Source: Magicicada septendecula (Eukaryota; Arthropoda; Insecta; Hemiptera; Cicadidae). From it: a DNA stretch of 64,000 nt. How positions within the stretch are numbered: the first letter of the stretch is position 1; each line of letters begins with the position of its first letter. The position numbers and the translations under genes were made by a program. Of this stretch, positions 34,435 through 45,399 are shown in pieces. The notes beneath the pieces are model-generated. The model had not been told where the DNA came from and did not search any database. It saw only the letters and a list, made by a program, of their open reading frames with translations. Where the stretch lies: positions 126,145,927 through 126,209,926 of the forward strand of contig CM068367.1 of NCBI GenBank assembly GCA_034769895.1. Reading direction: 5' to 3'.

Positions 34435-37327
34435 TGTAACATGACCAGGTGTTACATAACCTAGACATATGCCTTTAGATTTAATAAATACATGACGGTA
34501 ATGTAAGTAGATAATATAATGATAAGAGTAGCAAAGAAGAGAGGAACCATTGAAGAAGAAAGAAGAAGAAGTGCCACAAGAAGCAGTAAACCTAAACACT
34601 GCTTGACACTACAACCCATACTATAACTGACACAAACTAATGGACAAAGTAAATTCACTTTAAGCTGTCAAGCGAGTCAGTGAATAACTTAAATGGAATT
34701 TGACATGTTAATAAAAACAATTAAATAAGAATCCGAATAATGTGATATCAGCATCAGCATTTGGCTGAGAATAAATCAACTATGACTAGTAACTATTAAT
34801 GCCAAGGACTAAGATTAGCTATGGCCACAATACAAGACTGAAGCTGTATTACAGTCTCAAATGTGCTTATGACAAGTAAAAATATTTGTAAGAGGGAACC
34901 TTATATAAACAAGCTACCTCATCAAGGTACCGAAATGTAAACTAATAAATATTATTAAGGCATAAATCCGATACGAACGGTATGCCTCGGCAATGCCTAA
35001 AACAAACAGTAATCAGTAAGGTGATTAGTAGAAAGTACTATGAGAGTAAATCACATACACTGAACAATCTTTGTGCCAAAAATAGCGATAAGCATTGTTA
35101 ATACGTTAGACAAGTAATAGTTCAGTTGTTAAATAATAGCATGGAGCAAAGTAATGTGAAACGAAATGTCATAGTGAGTAAGTGTAGTTCATAGCAATGT
35201 ATAAGTTAAGGTTTGATCATAATATTCAATAAATAAATATCAGGACGGATATAATAGTGTTCTAACATAGACGTTTAAGTGGAAAAATGCGATGTGGAAA
35301 ACAGACAATGTATTGATAAGAGAGAGTAATCGCCGGCTTTGTTAGCAGACGACAGCGCGAAGCCATATACCTGAACATTGTTAATTAAAAAATGTCAGTG
35401 AAAGTGTAAATAAACCAGTGTCAAACTATATCAAATTGAAGAGGAAAAAATATCCTTTAATTTGATAGCGTTACGACCCCGATCGCAACTGTAATAAGTG
35501 CGTGACAGGCGTTAGCATCATTTGTACATAATAAATAAGAAATCTGTTTATCAACACTAACAACAACGACGGCTGTCAATCATTCTGGCGAAAAGTCGGT
35601 TAAAAACCGTTAGTGACAGTTGGAAAGACAATACGTCACTTTCGTAACGCCTGGCTAAGCCAATCAGAAAATAGCTTAATAAATAAAACAATTGCCTAAG
35701 CCCGATCAAAACAGAGGGTATATAAAGAAGAGCGGCTAATTGCCGTTAGACACTTTTAACGTTCATCCAGAGCGGAAGGTACGCTCGTCTCATCAAAATT
35801 TTTATTAACTGATAGCTTCATTGTAATAGTGCATCTACTGAATTATTTCGGCAACAACAAAAAGTAACTACAAGATACTCTACATAGAACCAGTGCATCG
35901 AAGTGAAGTATTATTTTATTTAGTGCGGGAAAATGTCGAACAGGAGAAATAATTAAATAGTATCATATAAGGTCCTTTTTAGTCAGAAGCGGACCAATAT
36001 TCTCTGTTCAAGTGCGTGTGTAGTGAATAACAATGGTCATTACAATCCGACCATTGAAGTGTTTAATTGAATTTTAATCGAAAGATTAAAACACAAAGGT
36101 AACTGTGTGACAATTTATTCCATTACACTGAGTACAATAACCTATATGTTTTGGTAAACAAATCTGTACTGACGCATAACACTGAAACATTTTCTGAATA
36201 CACCATGTCTGAATTTATTTAATGGATTTGTCAATCCTATTTAAGTGGGATGTTAGTCATAAGTGATCTCACCATAATTTTGTAAATAATTAAGCAAGCG
36301 TGATGAGCGCCTAACCTATAAACTAGGTTCGATTTTTATTTAATAAACTAAAAGGCATTACTAGTCGATATTGTATTATAAAATAATTAGTTATTGTGTA
36401 GGCATGAGCATTCTTTCTTGTGTTTCAAAGAACTTACGCCTGAGATGTAAATAATATTAATGTTTAAAGTAAAGAGTATCTGGACTTAACCAGAATTATT
36501 GTCTATGCTCTGAGCCAGTCATAGAGGGTATGTAACAAAATATTTGCAATTGTACATCAATGTATTCTTTTAATTATATTTGTTTGAATTCACTATCAAG
36601 GGTACAATAAAACCCAGTTATTAGCAGCATAACTTGACTTGATTTATTTCTAAAAAATAGATAAATAATTCATTCAGAAGAATCAAAACAACTTTTAGTT
36701 GCGATTAAATATTGTTGAATTGCATTGCCATAAGGGCAATAAACATGATTTCAATTTTTTTTAAATTATTATTTGATTCTATTAATGGGTTTTTCACGGG
36801 ATTTTCCCGAAATAAACCTGTGTGGCGCCCATTATTAAACAAGGTAACCTAACCTTGTAGATAAAGTAAGCTGGTTTTGTAAACCGTCTTGGCAGCTTAT
36901 TGATATATTGAACTTCTGAACTTCCAGAAACACGAACAGGTACGTGGAAGTGTATTTTATTAATTCTATGGTCCAGACGTTACTAGACTTGACGTACTTA
37001 GACAACTGTCAACCTGGAGGACGAGTTTTGCTGCTAGTATCAACACGACGGTCACCATCATCAAGCGACCAGCTAGTACACTTTATTTTTAAATTCAAGC
37101 AACGTTATTGTTCAAATAATATTAATGCAATTATCTTATTTTTTATCTAAAAAAGTTCTTTTCAGACACTTATAATTTGTGCAATTGTAAACACACTTTT
37201 AATAACATCAAATGCTACATTTTAATTATTTTATAAAATTAGTAACTTTCAAATTTTCAACCACTACAACCTTTAATATTTCGAATATAAATATAAATTT
37301 AGATAATTTTTATTTTATTTTATTACA
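34435..37327 (+). repeat. right LTR, about 2.9 kb
   Basis: Begins TGTAACATGACC and ends TATTACA. The TATA-like TATATAAA lies at about 35719. It differs from the left LTR by scattered single-base changes and a few short indels, about 1 % by eye. Confidence 0.9.
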
Positions 37328-38553
37328 ACGTATACCACCTCACGTTATCGCACTCGATTTTCACTGATGATGGAAGTCGATGGCATTGCCAAAACGTCTG
37401 GTTTTGTAGAAAACATTGGACTATGGCCAAACATCAGAGCAGGTTTAGTGTGAATGAGGGTACACCGTGGACAAAAATTTTCAACATTTCCTATTGAGCG
37501 TTGCTTAGAGTAAAGCTGCGAATCTACATTGTATGTTTCACAGAACAAACACGTGAAAAAGAAGGAGCGCTCCGAAGTCACTCATGGACTCTCAGCATCT
37601 TGCAGAGGGTTCATTCCCTAAAGAAGAAAAGCCTGTCTATGAATCGTTCCTCTGTAAACCCGTGCAGTTACACTGCCCAGCGATCCACAGGAAGCTAATC
37701 GCTATCCACGCTGGACACTTTTTCGGCTTGCACGCGTTATGTTGGTGTGGGTTTCGGCACTTACCATTTAAAAAGCATGCAAATGTAAGAAAATAAACAT
37801 GAGTGAGGCAGAAATAACGCGAATTTTGTGTGTGTGTGTGTGTGTGTGTTCCCTGCCTTTTTATTTCAGTAATCATAATAATAAAATGGAAACGTAAACA
37901 TTACATAATGGAGATATGCTTGCCTGCCACGAACGATATATTTTCACTCATACATGATTTACACTAAAATGAAAAAATTATAATTTTATTGCCTGGCAAC
38001 AAAATTATTTTATTTTTAACAATTACCATTATTTGAAAAAGTTTAAATGAATTTTCAAGTACTTTACTGTTGTTAAAACGTAAAAGGTTGCAGGTAAACT
38101 ACCCCTTCCCCTTAACCGATCTTCACCAAAAACAATAGGTCTTGAGTACTCTACAAATCAGGGCTGTATGGAAATAATCTTTTGATTCTGTTTGAATTTG
38201 CGGTTGTTATCGTTTGCCATAGAAAATACCCTTGTTAAAACATAAAACGTTGCAGGTAAACTACCCCTTTCCCTTAACCGATCTTCACCAAAAACAATAG
38301 GTCTTGAGAACTCTACAATTCAGGGTTGTATGCGAAACATTATTTGATTCTGTTTGAATTTGCGGCTGTTATCGTTTGCCATAGAAAAAACTCTACAGAC
38401 AGACACACAGACAGACAGACACACACAGAGACACTTTTCGGAAAACGACTTTTTTCATGTTTTGAGTGTAGTACAATCAGAATCTGCAATAATCTCGAAC
38501 ACAATTTTTTTTGCCATCACCATACTTCCATTTCCTTAAGGAATATGGAAGTA

Positions 38554-39136
38554 AAATGACATACTACTGACTACTTCAAGTAAGATGTCGTCCTTAGTCT
38601 TAAACAAAAGAGAAAATTAGTGTACCCAGTGTCGAGTTTATACACATAAAATAAAATAATTCAGTAAAAGTTATACCAAACCTCATAGAATACATAGAGT
38701 AAGCTGAGTGTTATACAATACACGGTATGAGGATGAGTAGTTGCACAAGGAAGACTAATACTCATTCCTCAGAAACACATTCCTGAAAGAGGCAAAAATG
38801 TAAATAATTAATAAAATAGTAATGCCTGTCATGACGTATGTGTCCAAGTCCGACTTTAACAGAAAAACAAAGAAAAAAAAGAAGTCACGGAAATGAGATT
38901 TTCTGCAAAAGTTGTTAATGAAACAAAAATGGATAAAATAAGAAATGTAATAAAATAAGACAAAAAACTAAATAAGCAGCAAGTAATAAAAAGATGGTTC
39001 TTGAAATGTTACGAACACACAAAACAGAGCATCAGAAAGTAGAGAAACATACAAAATGGACAAAATCTACTAGACAACTTATTCTGCTATCTGCTTTCAC
39101 TCCCAATGGGAGTAAATATATAAATAATTATATCAA
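38554..39136. other. spacer between inverted copies
   Basis: About 580 bp of A-rich non-repeated DNA with no gene. The first side abuts ATGGAAGTAAAATGACAT and the other TATATCAAATTACTTCC. No target duplication links the two arms. Confidence 0.6.
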
Positions 39137-40813
39137 ATTACTTCCATGTTCCTTAAGGAAATGGAAGTATGGTGATGGCAAAAAAAATCGTGTTCGAGAT
39201 TATTGCAGGTTCTGATTGTACTACACTCAAAACATGAAAAAAGTCGTTTTTCGAAAAGTGTCTGTGTGTTTGTAGATTTTTTTTTCTATGGCAAATGATA
39301 ACAGCCGCAAATTCAAACAGAATCAAATAATTTTTTGCATACAGCCCTGATTTGTAGAGTACTCAAGACTTATTGTTTTTGGTGAAGATCGGTTAAGGGA
39401 AAGGGGTAGTTTACCTGCAACGTTTTATGTTTTAACAAGGGTATTTTCTATGGCAAACGATAACAGCCGCAAATTCAAACAGAACCAAAAGATTGTTTGC
39501 ATACAGCCCTAAATTGTAGAGTTCTCAAGACCTATTGTTTTTGGTGAAGATCGGTTAAGGGAAAGGGGTAGTTTACCTGCAACGTTTTATGTTTTAACAA
39601 GGGTATTTTCTATAGCAAACGATAACAGCCGCAAATTCACACAGAATCAAATAATTTTTTGCATACGTTCCTGAATCGTAGAGATCTCAAGGACTTTTGA
39701 TTTTGGTGAAGATCGGTTAAGGGGAAGGGGTAGTTTACCTGCAACTTTTTACGTTTTAAGAACAGTAAAGTACATGAAAATTCATTTAAACTTTTTCAAA
39801 CAATGGTAATTGTTAAAAATAAAATAATTTTGTTGCCAGGCAATAAAATTATAATTTTTTCATTTTAATGTAAATCATGTACGAGAGAAAATATATCGTT
39901 CGTGGCAGGCAAGCATATCTCAATTATGTAATGTTTACGTTTCCATTTTATTATTATGATTACTGAAATAAAAAGGCAGGGAACACACACACACACACAC
40001 ACACAAAATTCGCGTTATTTCTGGCCTCACTCATGTTTATTTTCTTACATTTGCACGCTTTTTAAAGTGCCGAAACCTACACCAACATAACGCGTGCAAG
40101 CCGAAAAAGTGTCCAGCGTGGATAGCGATTAGCTTCCTGTGGACCGCTGGGCAGTGTAACTGCACGTGTTTACAGAGGAACGATTCATAGACAAACTTTT
40201 CGTCTTTAGGGAATGAACCCTCTGCAAGATGCTGAGGGTCCATGAGTGACTTCGGAGCGCTCCTTCTTTTTTGCGTGTTTGTTCTGTGAAACATACACTG
40301 TAGACTCGCAGCTTTACTCTAAGCAACGCTCAATAGGAAATGTTGAAAATTTTTGTCCACGGTGTACCCTCATACACACTAAACCTGCTCTGATGTTTTA
40401 ATTACGGACATCATAATATTAAAACTTTGGAAACTTGAGCACTACTTAATGGAGATCAAACATTAACTTATACAAGCCATTAATTTTATGCATATTTTAT
40501 ATATATATGTGTACAACGTTATCGGCAACAAAGAAGTAGTTCTTATTAAAATTCCTTCCCGGGATGTTTGGCCGTAGTCCAATGTTTTCTACAAAACCAG
40601 ACGTTTCGGCAATGCCATCGACTTCCATCATCAGTGAAAATCGAGTGCGATAACGTGAGGTGGTATACGTTAGTGACCACAGTACTGTGGTTAAGGCTGG
40701 AGCAGTAAGTAGAAAGAAGTAGTTTCTATGGTAATATTTCATTTCGAAAATGATTTTAAATATAAATCTTAGAGCATGGAAGTCATGTATGGTTCTCCAT
40801 ACCGATATTTGGT
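39137..40813 (-). mobile_element. TR-family copy G (reverse)
   Basis: Reading on the reverse strand, the 5' end is near 40808 (ATATCGGTATGGAGAACC). The 5' module holds a short frame (MKYYHRNYFF..., 40742-40497), then comes a unique stretch with TATATATATG, the X module (frame 40294-40037, SFPKDEKFVYESFLCK), (GT)n at 39984-40005, three array units, a short GT run and the palindromic end at 39137. It is the longest-module version of the family in the window. Confidence 0.8.
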
Positions 40814-42440
40814 TTTCATTATGTTAAAACTTTCTACAGATTCACTACATGTTTTACTTCAGATGACTACAGATTTACTTCCTGTCAGTGGAATACAGAT
40901 AAGCATTAAGTAATGTGTTAATCTCTTTAAAATAATTTCCGAATCTTTAAGATAGTAATGTAAGATATAAATTATGTTACTAAAAACCTTTCACAATTAT
41001 GAAATCAGTTTCAATTCTTTTATATTAATTCCACAGTGTTTGTTTCAATTTCGAATTTAAGAGATGTGAAAAATGAACTACTCTTTCGGTATCTTTTATA
41101 TAGGCCTACCCATGGTAAGTATAGAATATTTTCTATACTTACCGTGGGCCTACCTTAACTATGCTGAGTTCAGTATTAACCTATGTTACATATTACTTCT
41201 ATTAATGTTTACACACACTTATAATAGTACAAACATATTTTGTGTAAATATTAAAAAACCTACTATTAAATTTTTAACTTGTTCTCAATAATAATGAAAT
41301 TTATATAAACTCTCACGCTATAAAATATTTTAAAACAGGCCTACTATCACACATAACAGCTTAATCTTTCCAAATTTATAATAACGCTTCCAAATAAATG
41401 AAAAAGCTTAGTTACACCTAAAACAGAACGGTTCTTATTCTGTCTGTTACACTGGGATTCATTATGACTATTAAAAGTTTTGTACACTACTTTCTTATGA
41501 AGTTTCAATAAAATTTTGTCTATTCTATTTCAATTTAATTTAACTATTAAAAATATATTTGGTAACCGTATATTTAAACAGGTTCTATTACGAGAAAACG
41601 AAAATACAGTTCTTTAAGCTATTAGTAAGAAAAGTTCATATTAATGAACCTAACCTTCACAACAGTTATGCACTTCCACATATTTTCTCGATAAGCAAAT
41701 GTGTTGTTTTTAACAAAATATACAGAACAAATATTGGTACTCAAATATTTTCTATGTCATAAAATGGAAACAAGAAGTATCCTCACTTATGAAACCAGTA
41801 ATTGAAAACGGCTTACTTCCATCTGCATGTATAATAATAATTCAGCAAACTAGTGTTTGTAACTGAATATACCTTTTATTAAGATAAGTGCAACTACAGA
41901 TTAATAGGTGAAATCTCTGAAAGTTCATAGTTTTTGATAACGGCGAATAAAAAAAAAAGACCTATACAGCAACTGTGAATGGTTAAATTTTTCATTTTTA
42001 ACTAGTTCGATTCAACTGGAATTAAAAGAACTTCAAAACTTTTCTTACAACTAAGCCTAACGTAAGATTAAGGTAACCACAGCCCTGGTTTTTAATCTCG
42101 GCAATAAAGTAATTGAACGTTTGTGATGTTTCAACGAAAAAACATATCTTTCACGCTATTTCATACTTCAATATAGAAAAATATAGTTATATATATATAT
42201 AATAAACAAACCTCACATTAATAACTGATCAACGCCCATCGGTTTTACATTGCATATTCATAATCGTTAAGTTGTATTAAATTCAACATTTTTTTTTACA
42301 ACTCGTTATTTAAACAACATAATAAATAGGTTAAACATGTATAATGCATTTATAAAACACAGTAATATTATTCAGTAATATTACACAACAAACTTTAAGG
42401 TTACACAAGAATTATTTTTATTTACTAACAGTACGCAACA
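40814..42440. other. intergenic, AT-rich, upstream of Hsp70
   Basis: No gene or transposon recognised. An imperfect hairpin lies at 41099-41153 (GGTAAGTATAGAA / TTCTATACTTACC with TATT in the loop). Confidence 0.6.
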
Positions 42441-42466
42441 ATCGTTTCTGTTTACAATCCCTAACC

Positions 42467-42557
42467 TTCCAGAAATTACTGGAACATAAACAGAAACAGC
42501 TGATGGTAGAAACTGACCAATCAAGATTTTTCTAGAAGCGACATTTCTAGACTTCTC
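42467..42557 (+). promoter_or_regulatory. heat-shock elements and CCAAT box of Hsp70
   Basis: Two clusters of NGAAN/NTTCN half-sites. The distal one is TTCCAGAAATTACTGGAA (42467-42484). The proximal one runs from 42529 (TTCTAGAAGC) through TTTCTAGACTTC to about 42556. A CCAAT motif lies between them (42517-42521). Such arrays bind heat-shock factor trimers. Spacing to the TATA box (about 30 bp from the proximal cluster) is typical of insect hsp70 promoters. Confidence 0.85.
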
Positions 42558-42586
42558 TCGGCGGTTTATTTTGAATATTGTTTACC

Positions 42587-42620
42587 TATATAAGCAAGCG
42601 AGCAAGCGGCTTGCGCCAGT
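42587..42620 (+). promoter_or_regulatory. TATA box and probable initiator of Hsp70
   Basis: TATATAAG at 42587-42594. About 30 bp downstream, CCAGT (42616-42620) is a plausible start site, giving a 5' leader of about 110 nt before the ATG. A leader without an intron fits translation during heat shock. Confidence 0.75.
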
Positions 42621-42727
42621 ATTGAGTTTGAAATCAAAGTGATTTGTGGCTTCGTGGAAACGCTTTTTCTCACCAAGTGCATTGTGTTTAGTGTTATATT
42701 GCGATTGCTATTGCGTAGTTGAACAAA

Positions 42728-44650
42728 ATGGCACCAGCTGTTGGAATAGATTTGGGAACGACGTATTCTTGTGTCGGTGTGTGGCAACAAGGTAAAGTGG
42801 AGATCATAGCAAACGATCAAGGTAACCGGACAACTCCCAGCTATGTCGCCTTTACGGACACGGAGAGACTTATTGGTGATGCTGCTAAAAATCAAGTAGC
42901 GATGAATCCAAAAAATACGGTGTTTGATGCTAAGCGTCTGATTGGCCGAAAATTCGACGATCCTAAAATACAAGACGATTTGAAGCACTGGTCGTTCAAA
43001 GTGGTGAATGATGGCGGAAAACCGAAAATTCAAGTGGAATACAAAGATGAGATTAAAACATTTGCTCCTGAAGAAATCAGTTCTATGGTATTGACCAAGA
43101 TGAAAGAAACAGCCGAAGTGTATTTAGGCAGCAAGGTTAGAGACGCAGTTATAACAGTTCCAGCTTACTTCAATGACTCTCAGCGACAGGCCACTAAAGA
43201 CGCCGGAGCTATTGCTGGTTTGAACGTACTTAGAATCATCAACGAACCCACTGCCGCTGCTCTAGCCTACGGACTCGACAAGAATTTAAAAGGTGAAAGA
43301 AATGTTCTAATTTTTGATCTGGGTGGCGGTACGTTTGACGTGTCTATACTGACCATCGATGAAGGATCGTTATTTGAGGTAAAAGCTACGGCTGGCGATA
43401 CGCATCTCGGAGGAGAAGACTTCGATAATAGACTGGTGAACCATTTGGCCGATGAATTTAAGCGCAAGTTCCGTAAGGATATTCGTGAAAACCCAAGGGC
43501 GCTTCGTCGTTTGAGAACAGCAGCCGAACGAGCAAAGAGGACTCTGTCGTCTAGCACTGAAGCGAATATAGAAATTGACGCACTGTACGAAGGAATCGAT
43601 TTTTACACCAAAGTGTCGAGAGCTAGATTCGAAGAACTGTGTTCGGACCTGTTTCGAAGCACGCTGACGCCCGTAGAAAAAGCTCTAAAAGACGCCAAGT
43701 TGGACAAAGCGTCTATCAACGACGTTGTACTGGTGGGTGGAAGCACACGAATTCCAAAAATCCAGTCGTTGCTGCAGAACTATTTCAATGGAAAATCGTT
43801 GAACCTGTCGATCAACCCAGACGAAGCAGTGGCATACGGCGCCGCAGTTCAAGCAGCAATCCTCAGCGGCGATCAAAGCACAGCCATTCAAGACGTACTT
43901 CTGGTGGACGTCGCTCCGTTGTCTCTTGGTATCGAAACGGCCGGAGGCGTCATGTCGAAGATCATAGAGCGTAACTCCAGAATACCGTGTAAACAGAGTC
44001 AGACTTTCACGACATACTCTGACAACCAGCCAGCAGTTACCATCCAAGTTTACGAAGGCGAAAGGGCAATGACCAAAGACAATAACCTTCTGGGCACCTT
44101 TAATTTGACCGGAATACCTCCAGCTCCTCGAGGCGTCCCGAAAATCGACGTCACATTCGACTTGGACGTAAACGGAATCCTGAACGTTTCTGCCAAAGAC
44201 GACAGTACAGGAATCTCTAAGAATATTGTAATAAAGAATGACAAGGGTCGTCTTTCCAAAGAGGATATAGAAAGAATGGTGAACGAGGCAGAAAGGTACA
44301 AAGAAGAAGATGACAAACAACGGGAGAGAGTATCTGCAAAGAATCAGCTGGAGAGTTACATATTCAATGTGAAACAAGCTCTGGACGAGGCAGACACCAA
44401 ACTGAGTGAAAGCGACAAGTCATCAACCAAAACAAAGTGTGATGAAGCTCTACAGTGGCTGGACAGTAACTCGCTGGCTGACAAAGAGGAGTACGAGTAC
44501 AAGTACAAAGAGTTGCAAAGAGTATGTGGGGAAGTGATGAAGAAGTTACATGGAGCTGGAGCAGGTGGTACAGGACCAGGACCAGCTGCAGGAGGAAGAC
44601 GACCAGGATCAGCATCACAGCAAGGTCCTACTATTGAAGAGGTGGACTAA
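42728..44650 (+). CDS. Hsp70: heat shock protein 70, inducible cytosolic type
   Basis: ATP-dependent cytosolic/nuclear chaperone that binds unfolded hydrophobic segments with J-domain co-chaperones. It is a complete, intronless 640-codon frame. The start is ATG at 42728 in the context CAAAATGG; an in-frame TTG nine bases upstream is not credible. Nucleotide-binding domain signatures are IDLGTTYS (residues 7-14), [14 protein letters not shown] (194-207) and [13 protein letters not shown] (333-345). The linker [11 protein letters not shown] follows, then the substrate-binding beta domain and helical lid, a Gly/Pro/Ala-rich tail and the cytosolic TPR-binding EEVD end. No GGMP repeats. The lack of introns plus upstream heat-shock elements indicates the stress-induced paralogue rather than the constitutive Hsc70. 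No damage seen. Confidence 0.97.
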   Translation: MAPAVGIDLGTTYSCVGVWQQGKVEIIANDQGNRTTPSYVAFTDTERLIGDAAKNQVAMNPKNTVFDAKRLIGRKFDDPKIQDDLKHWSFKVVNDGGKPKIQVEYKDEIKTFAPEEISSMVLTKMKETAEVYLGSKVRDAVITVPAYFNDSQRQATKDAGAIAGLNVLRIINEPTAAALAYGLDKNLKGERNVLIFDLGGGTFDVSILTIDEGSLFEVKATAGDTHLGGEDFDNRLVNHLADEFKRKFRKDIRENPRALRRLRTAAERAKRTLSSSTEANIEIDALYEGIDFYTKVSRARFEELCSDLFRSTLTPVEKALKDAKLDKASINDVVLVGGSTRIPKIQSLLQNYFNGKSLNLSINPDEAVAYGAAVQAAILSGDQSTAIQDVLLVDVAPLSLGIETAGGVMSKIIERNSRIPCKQSQTFTTYSDNQPAVTIQVYEGERAMTKDNNLLGTFNLTGIPPAPRGVPKIDVTFDLDVNGILNVSAKDDSTGISKNIVIKNDKGRLSKEDIERMVNEAERYKEEDDKQRERVSAKNQLESYIFNVKQALDEADTKLSESDKSSTKTKCDEALQWLDSNSLADKEEYEYKYKELQRVCGEVMKKLHGAGAGGTGPGPAAGGRRPGSASQQGPTIEEVD

Positions 44651-44686
44651 GAGCTGTAAGTCTGCTTTAAAGTAATTACCATTGTT

Positions 44687-44692
44687 AATAAA
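44687..44692 (+). terminator. proximal polyadenylation signal of Hsp70
   Basis: AATAAA 37 bases after the stop codon, followed by a T-rich stretch. A second AATAAA at 45385-45390 could give a longer 3' UTR of about 750 nt. Confidence 0.55.
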
Positions 44693-44734
44693 ATTCAATA
44701 TTATTCCTGTTTAAGACTGATTTTTTATGTTTTG

Positions 44735-45320
44735 ATTGTAAAGTTACTGTTTTACATGTATCTGTATATTTTACATTCTTTGTTGATGTTACATTCTTTA
44801 TTGATGGGAGTATCATGAAGACTGATTAAAAAAAAATTCTGTTTGGATTACTTGTATGCCTCTTTTGAATATTGCTAGTGCTCTTTATTTGTATTAAAAG
44901 ATATGATAAAAATTGTACACAGAATTAATTGATTTTTTTTCATATTATGATTATAATGTTGGTATTTTACATGTATTGCATATATACTTTACTGATGTTT
45001 ATATGTGATTATCAATGAAGAGTGACTTTTAAAAGTATTGTTTGGGTTATTTCATGTGTGTCATTTAAATGCCAGTGTTTGTTTTTTGCTTTGACCAAAA
45101 CGGTTAAAATTGTTTACTCAGGTTCTGTATTGTGATTATAATGTTGTTATTTTACATGTATTGCATATATACTTTACTGATGTTTACATGTGATTATCAA
45201 TGAAGACCGACTTTATAAAATCTTATTGGATTATGTGTGTCATTTAAAGAATGCCAGTGTTTTTTTGCCTTGAAAAAAATGTGTTAAAATTGTTTACTTA
45301 GGTTCTGTAACTGAATACTT
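44735..45320 (+). repeat. three diverged repeats in the Hsp70 3' flank
   Basis: Three consecutive units of about 185-215 bp, anchored by TTTACATGTA at 44751, 44966 and 45151, each followed by a TTTACTGATG/TTGATG motif, ATCA.TGAAGA and a GT-rich stretch. Units two and three are much closer to each other (TGTATTGCATATATACTTTA shared exactly) than to unit one, implying two successive duplications. Confidence 0.8.
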
Positions 45321-45399
45321 GTTTTCAAAAATTTGTTAAAAATTGTATATTTGGTTTTTGTAATTGACTGAATTTGTTATTACCAATAAAGTTTTAATA

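Larger units (their letters stand above)
27196..37331 (+). mobile_element. LTR retroelement fossil, probably Ty3/Gypsy-like, non-autonomous
   Basis: Body 27200-37327 between ACGT duplications (27196-27199, 37328-37331). Long terminal repeats of about 2.9 kb begin TGTAACATG and end TATTACA. A primer-binding-like TTGGCGACCAGCAACGTG follows the left LTR, and a purine-rich tract (GAGAGGGGAG, about 34421-34430) precedes the right one. The internal part is only about 4.3 kb, of which about 1.5 kb is a nested TR-family copy. No protease, reverse transcriptase or integrase motif is visible, so it resembles a LARD. It is structurally whole at its ends. By eye the LTRs differ at roughly 1 %, suggesting recent insertion. 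The 4-bp duplication and the primer site favour Ty3/Gypsy over BEL/Pao, but without pol this stays provisional. Confidence 0.88.
27059..38553 (+). mobile_element. TR-family copy F, split by an LTR element
   Basis: The 5' end ATATCGGTATGGAGAACC begins at 27059 and reads to GTGGTCACTAACGT (27199); the sequence resumes at 37328 with ACGTATACCACCTCACG. The shared ACGT is the LTR element's target duplication. After the rejoin come the rest of the 5' module, the X module with a short open frame (37584-37796), a (GT)n run (37829-37849), two array units, a GACA microsatellite (38394-38433) and the palindromic end at 38553. Its X-module side forms a long inverted pair with copy G. Confidence 0.85.
37331..40813. 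repeat. long inverted pair of TR-family copies (F and G)
   Basis: The forward arm 37331-38553 and the reverse arm 39137-40690 carry the same order of modules: 5' module, X module with a 70-codon frame, (GT)n, array units, microsatellite and palindromic tail. The spacer is about 580 bp. Relative to the reverse arm, the forward arm lacks about 171 bp between two AAACATC heptamers (40392-40398 and 40563-40569), which fits a deletion at a short direct repeat. The transcript of the whole region could fold into a long hairpin. Confidence 0.8.

Noticed and set aside
42566-43033. 155-codon reverse frame across the Hsp70 start
   Set aside because: Overlaps promoter and coding sequence of Hsp70 on the opposite strand; no domain.
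43685-44377. 230-codon open frame antisense to Hsp70
   Set aside because: Long antisense frames are a well-known by-product of Hsp70 codon usage; it has no start context or domain, and the sense gene is certain.
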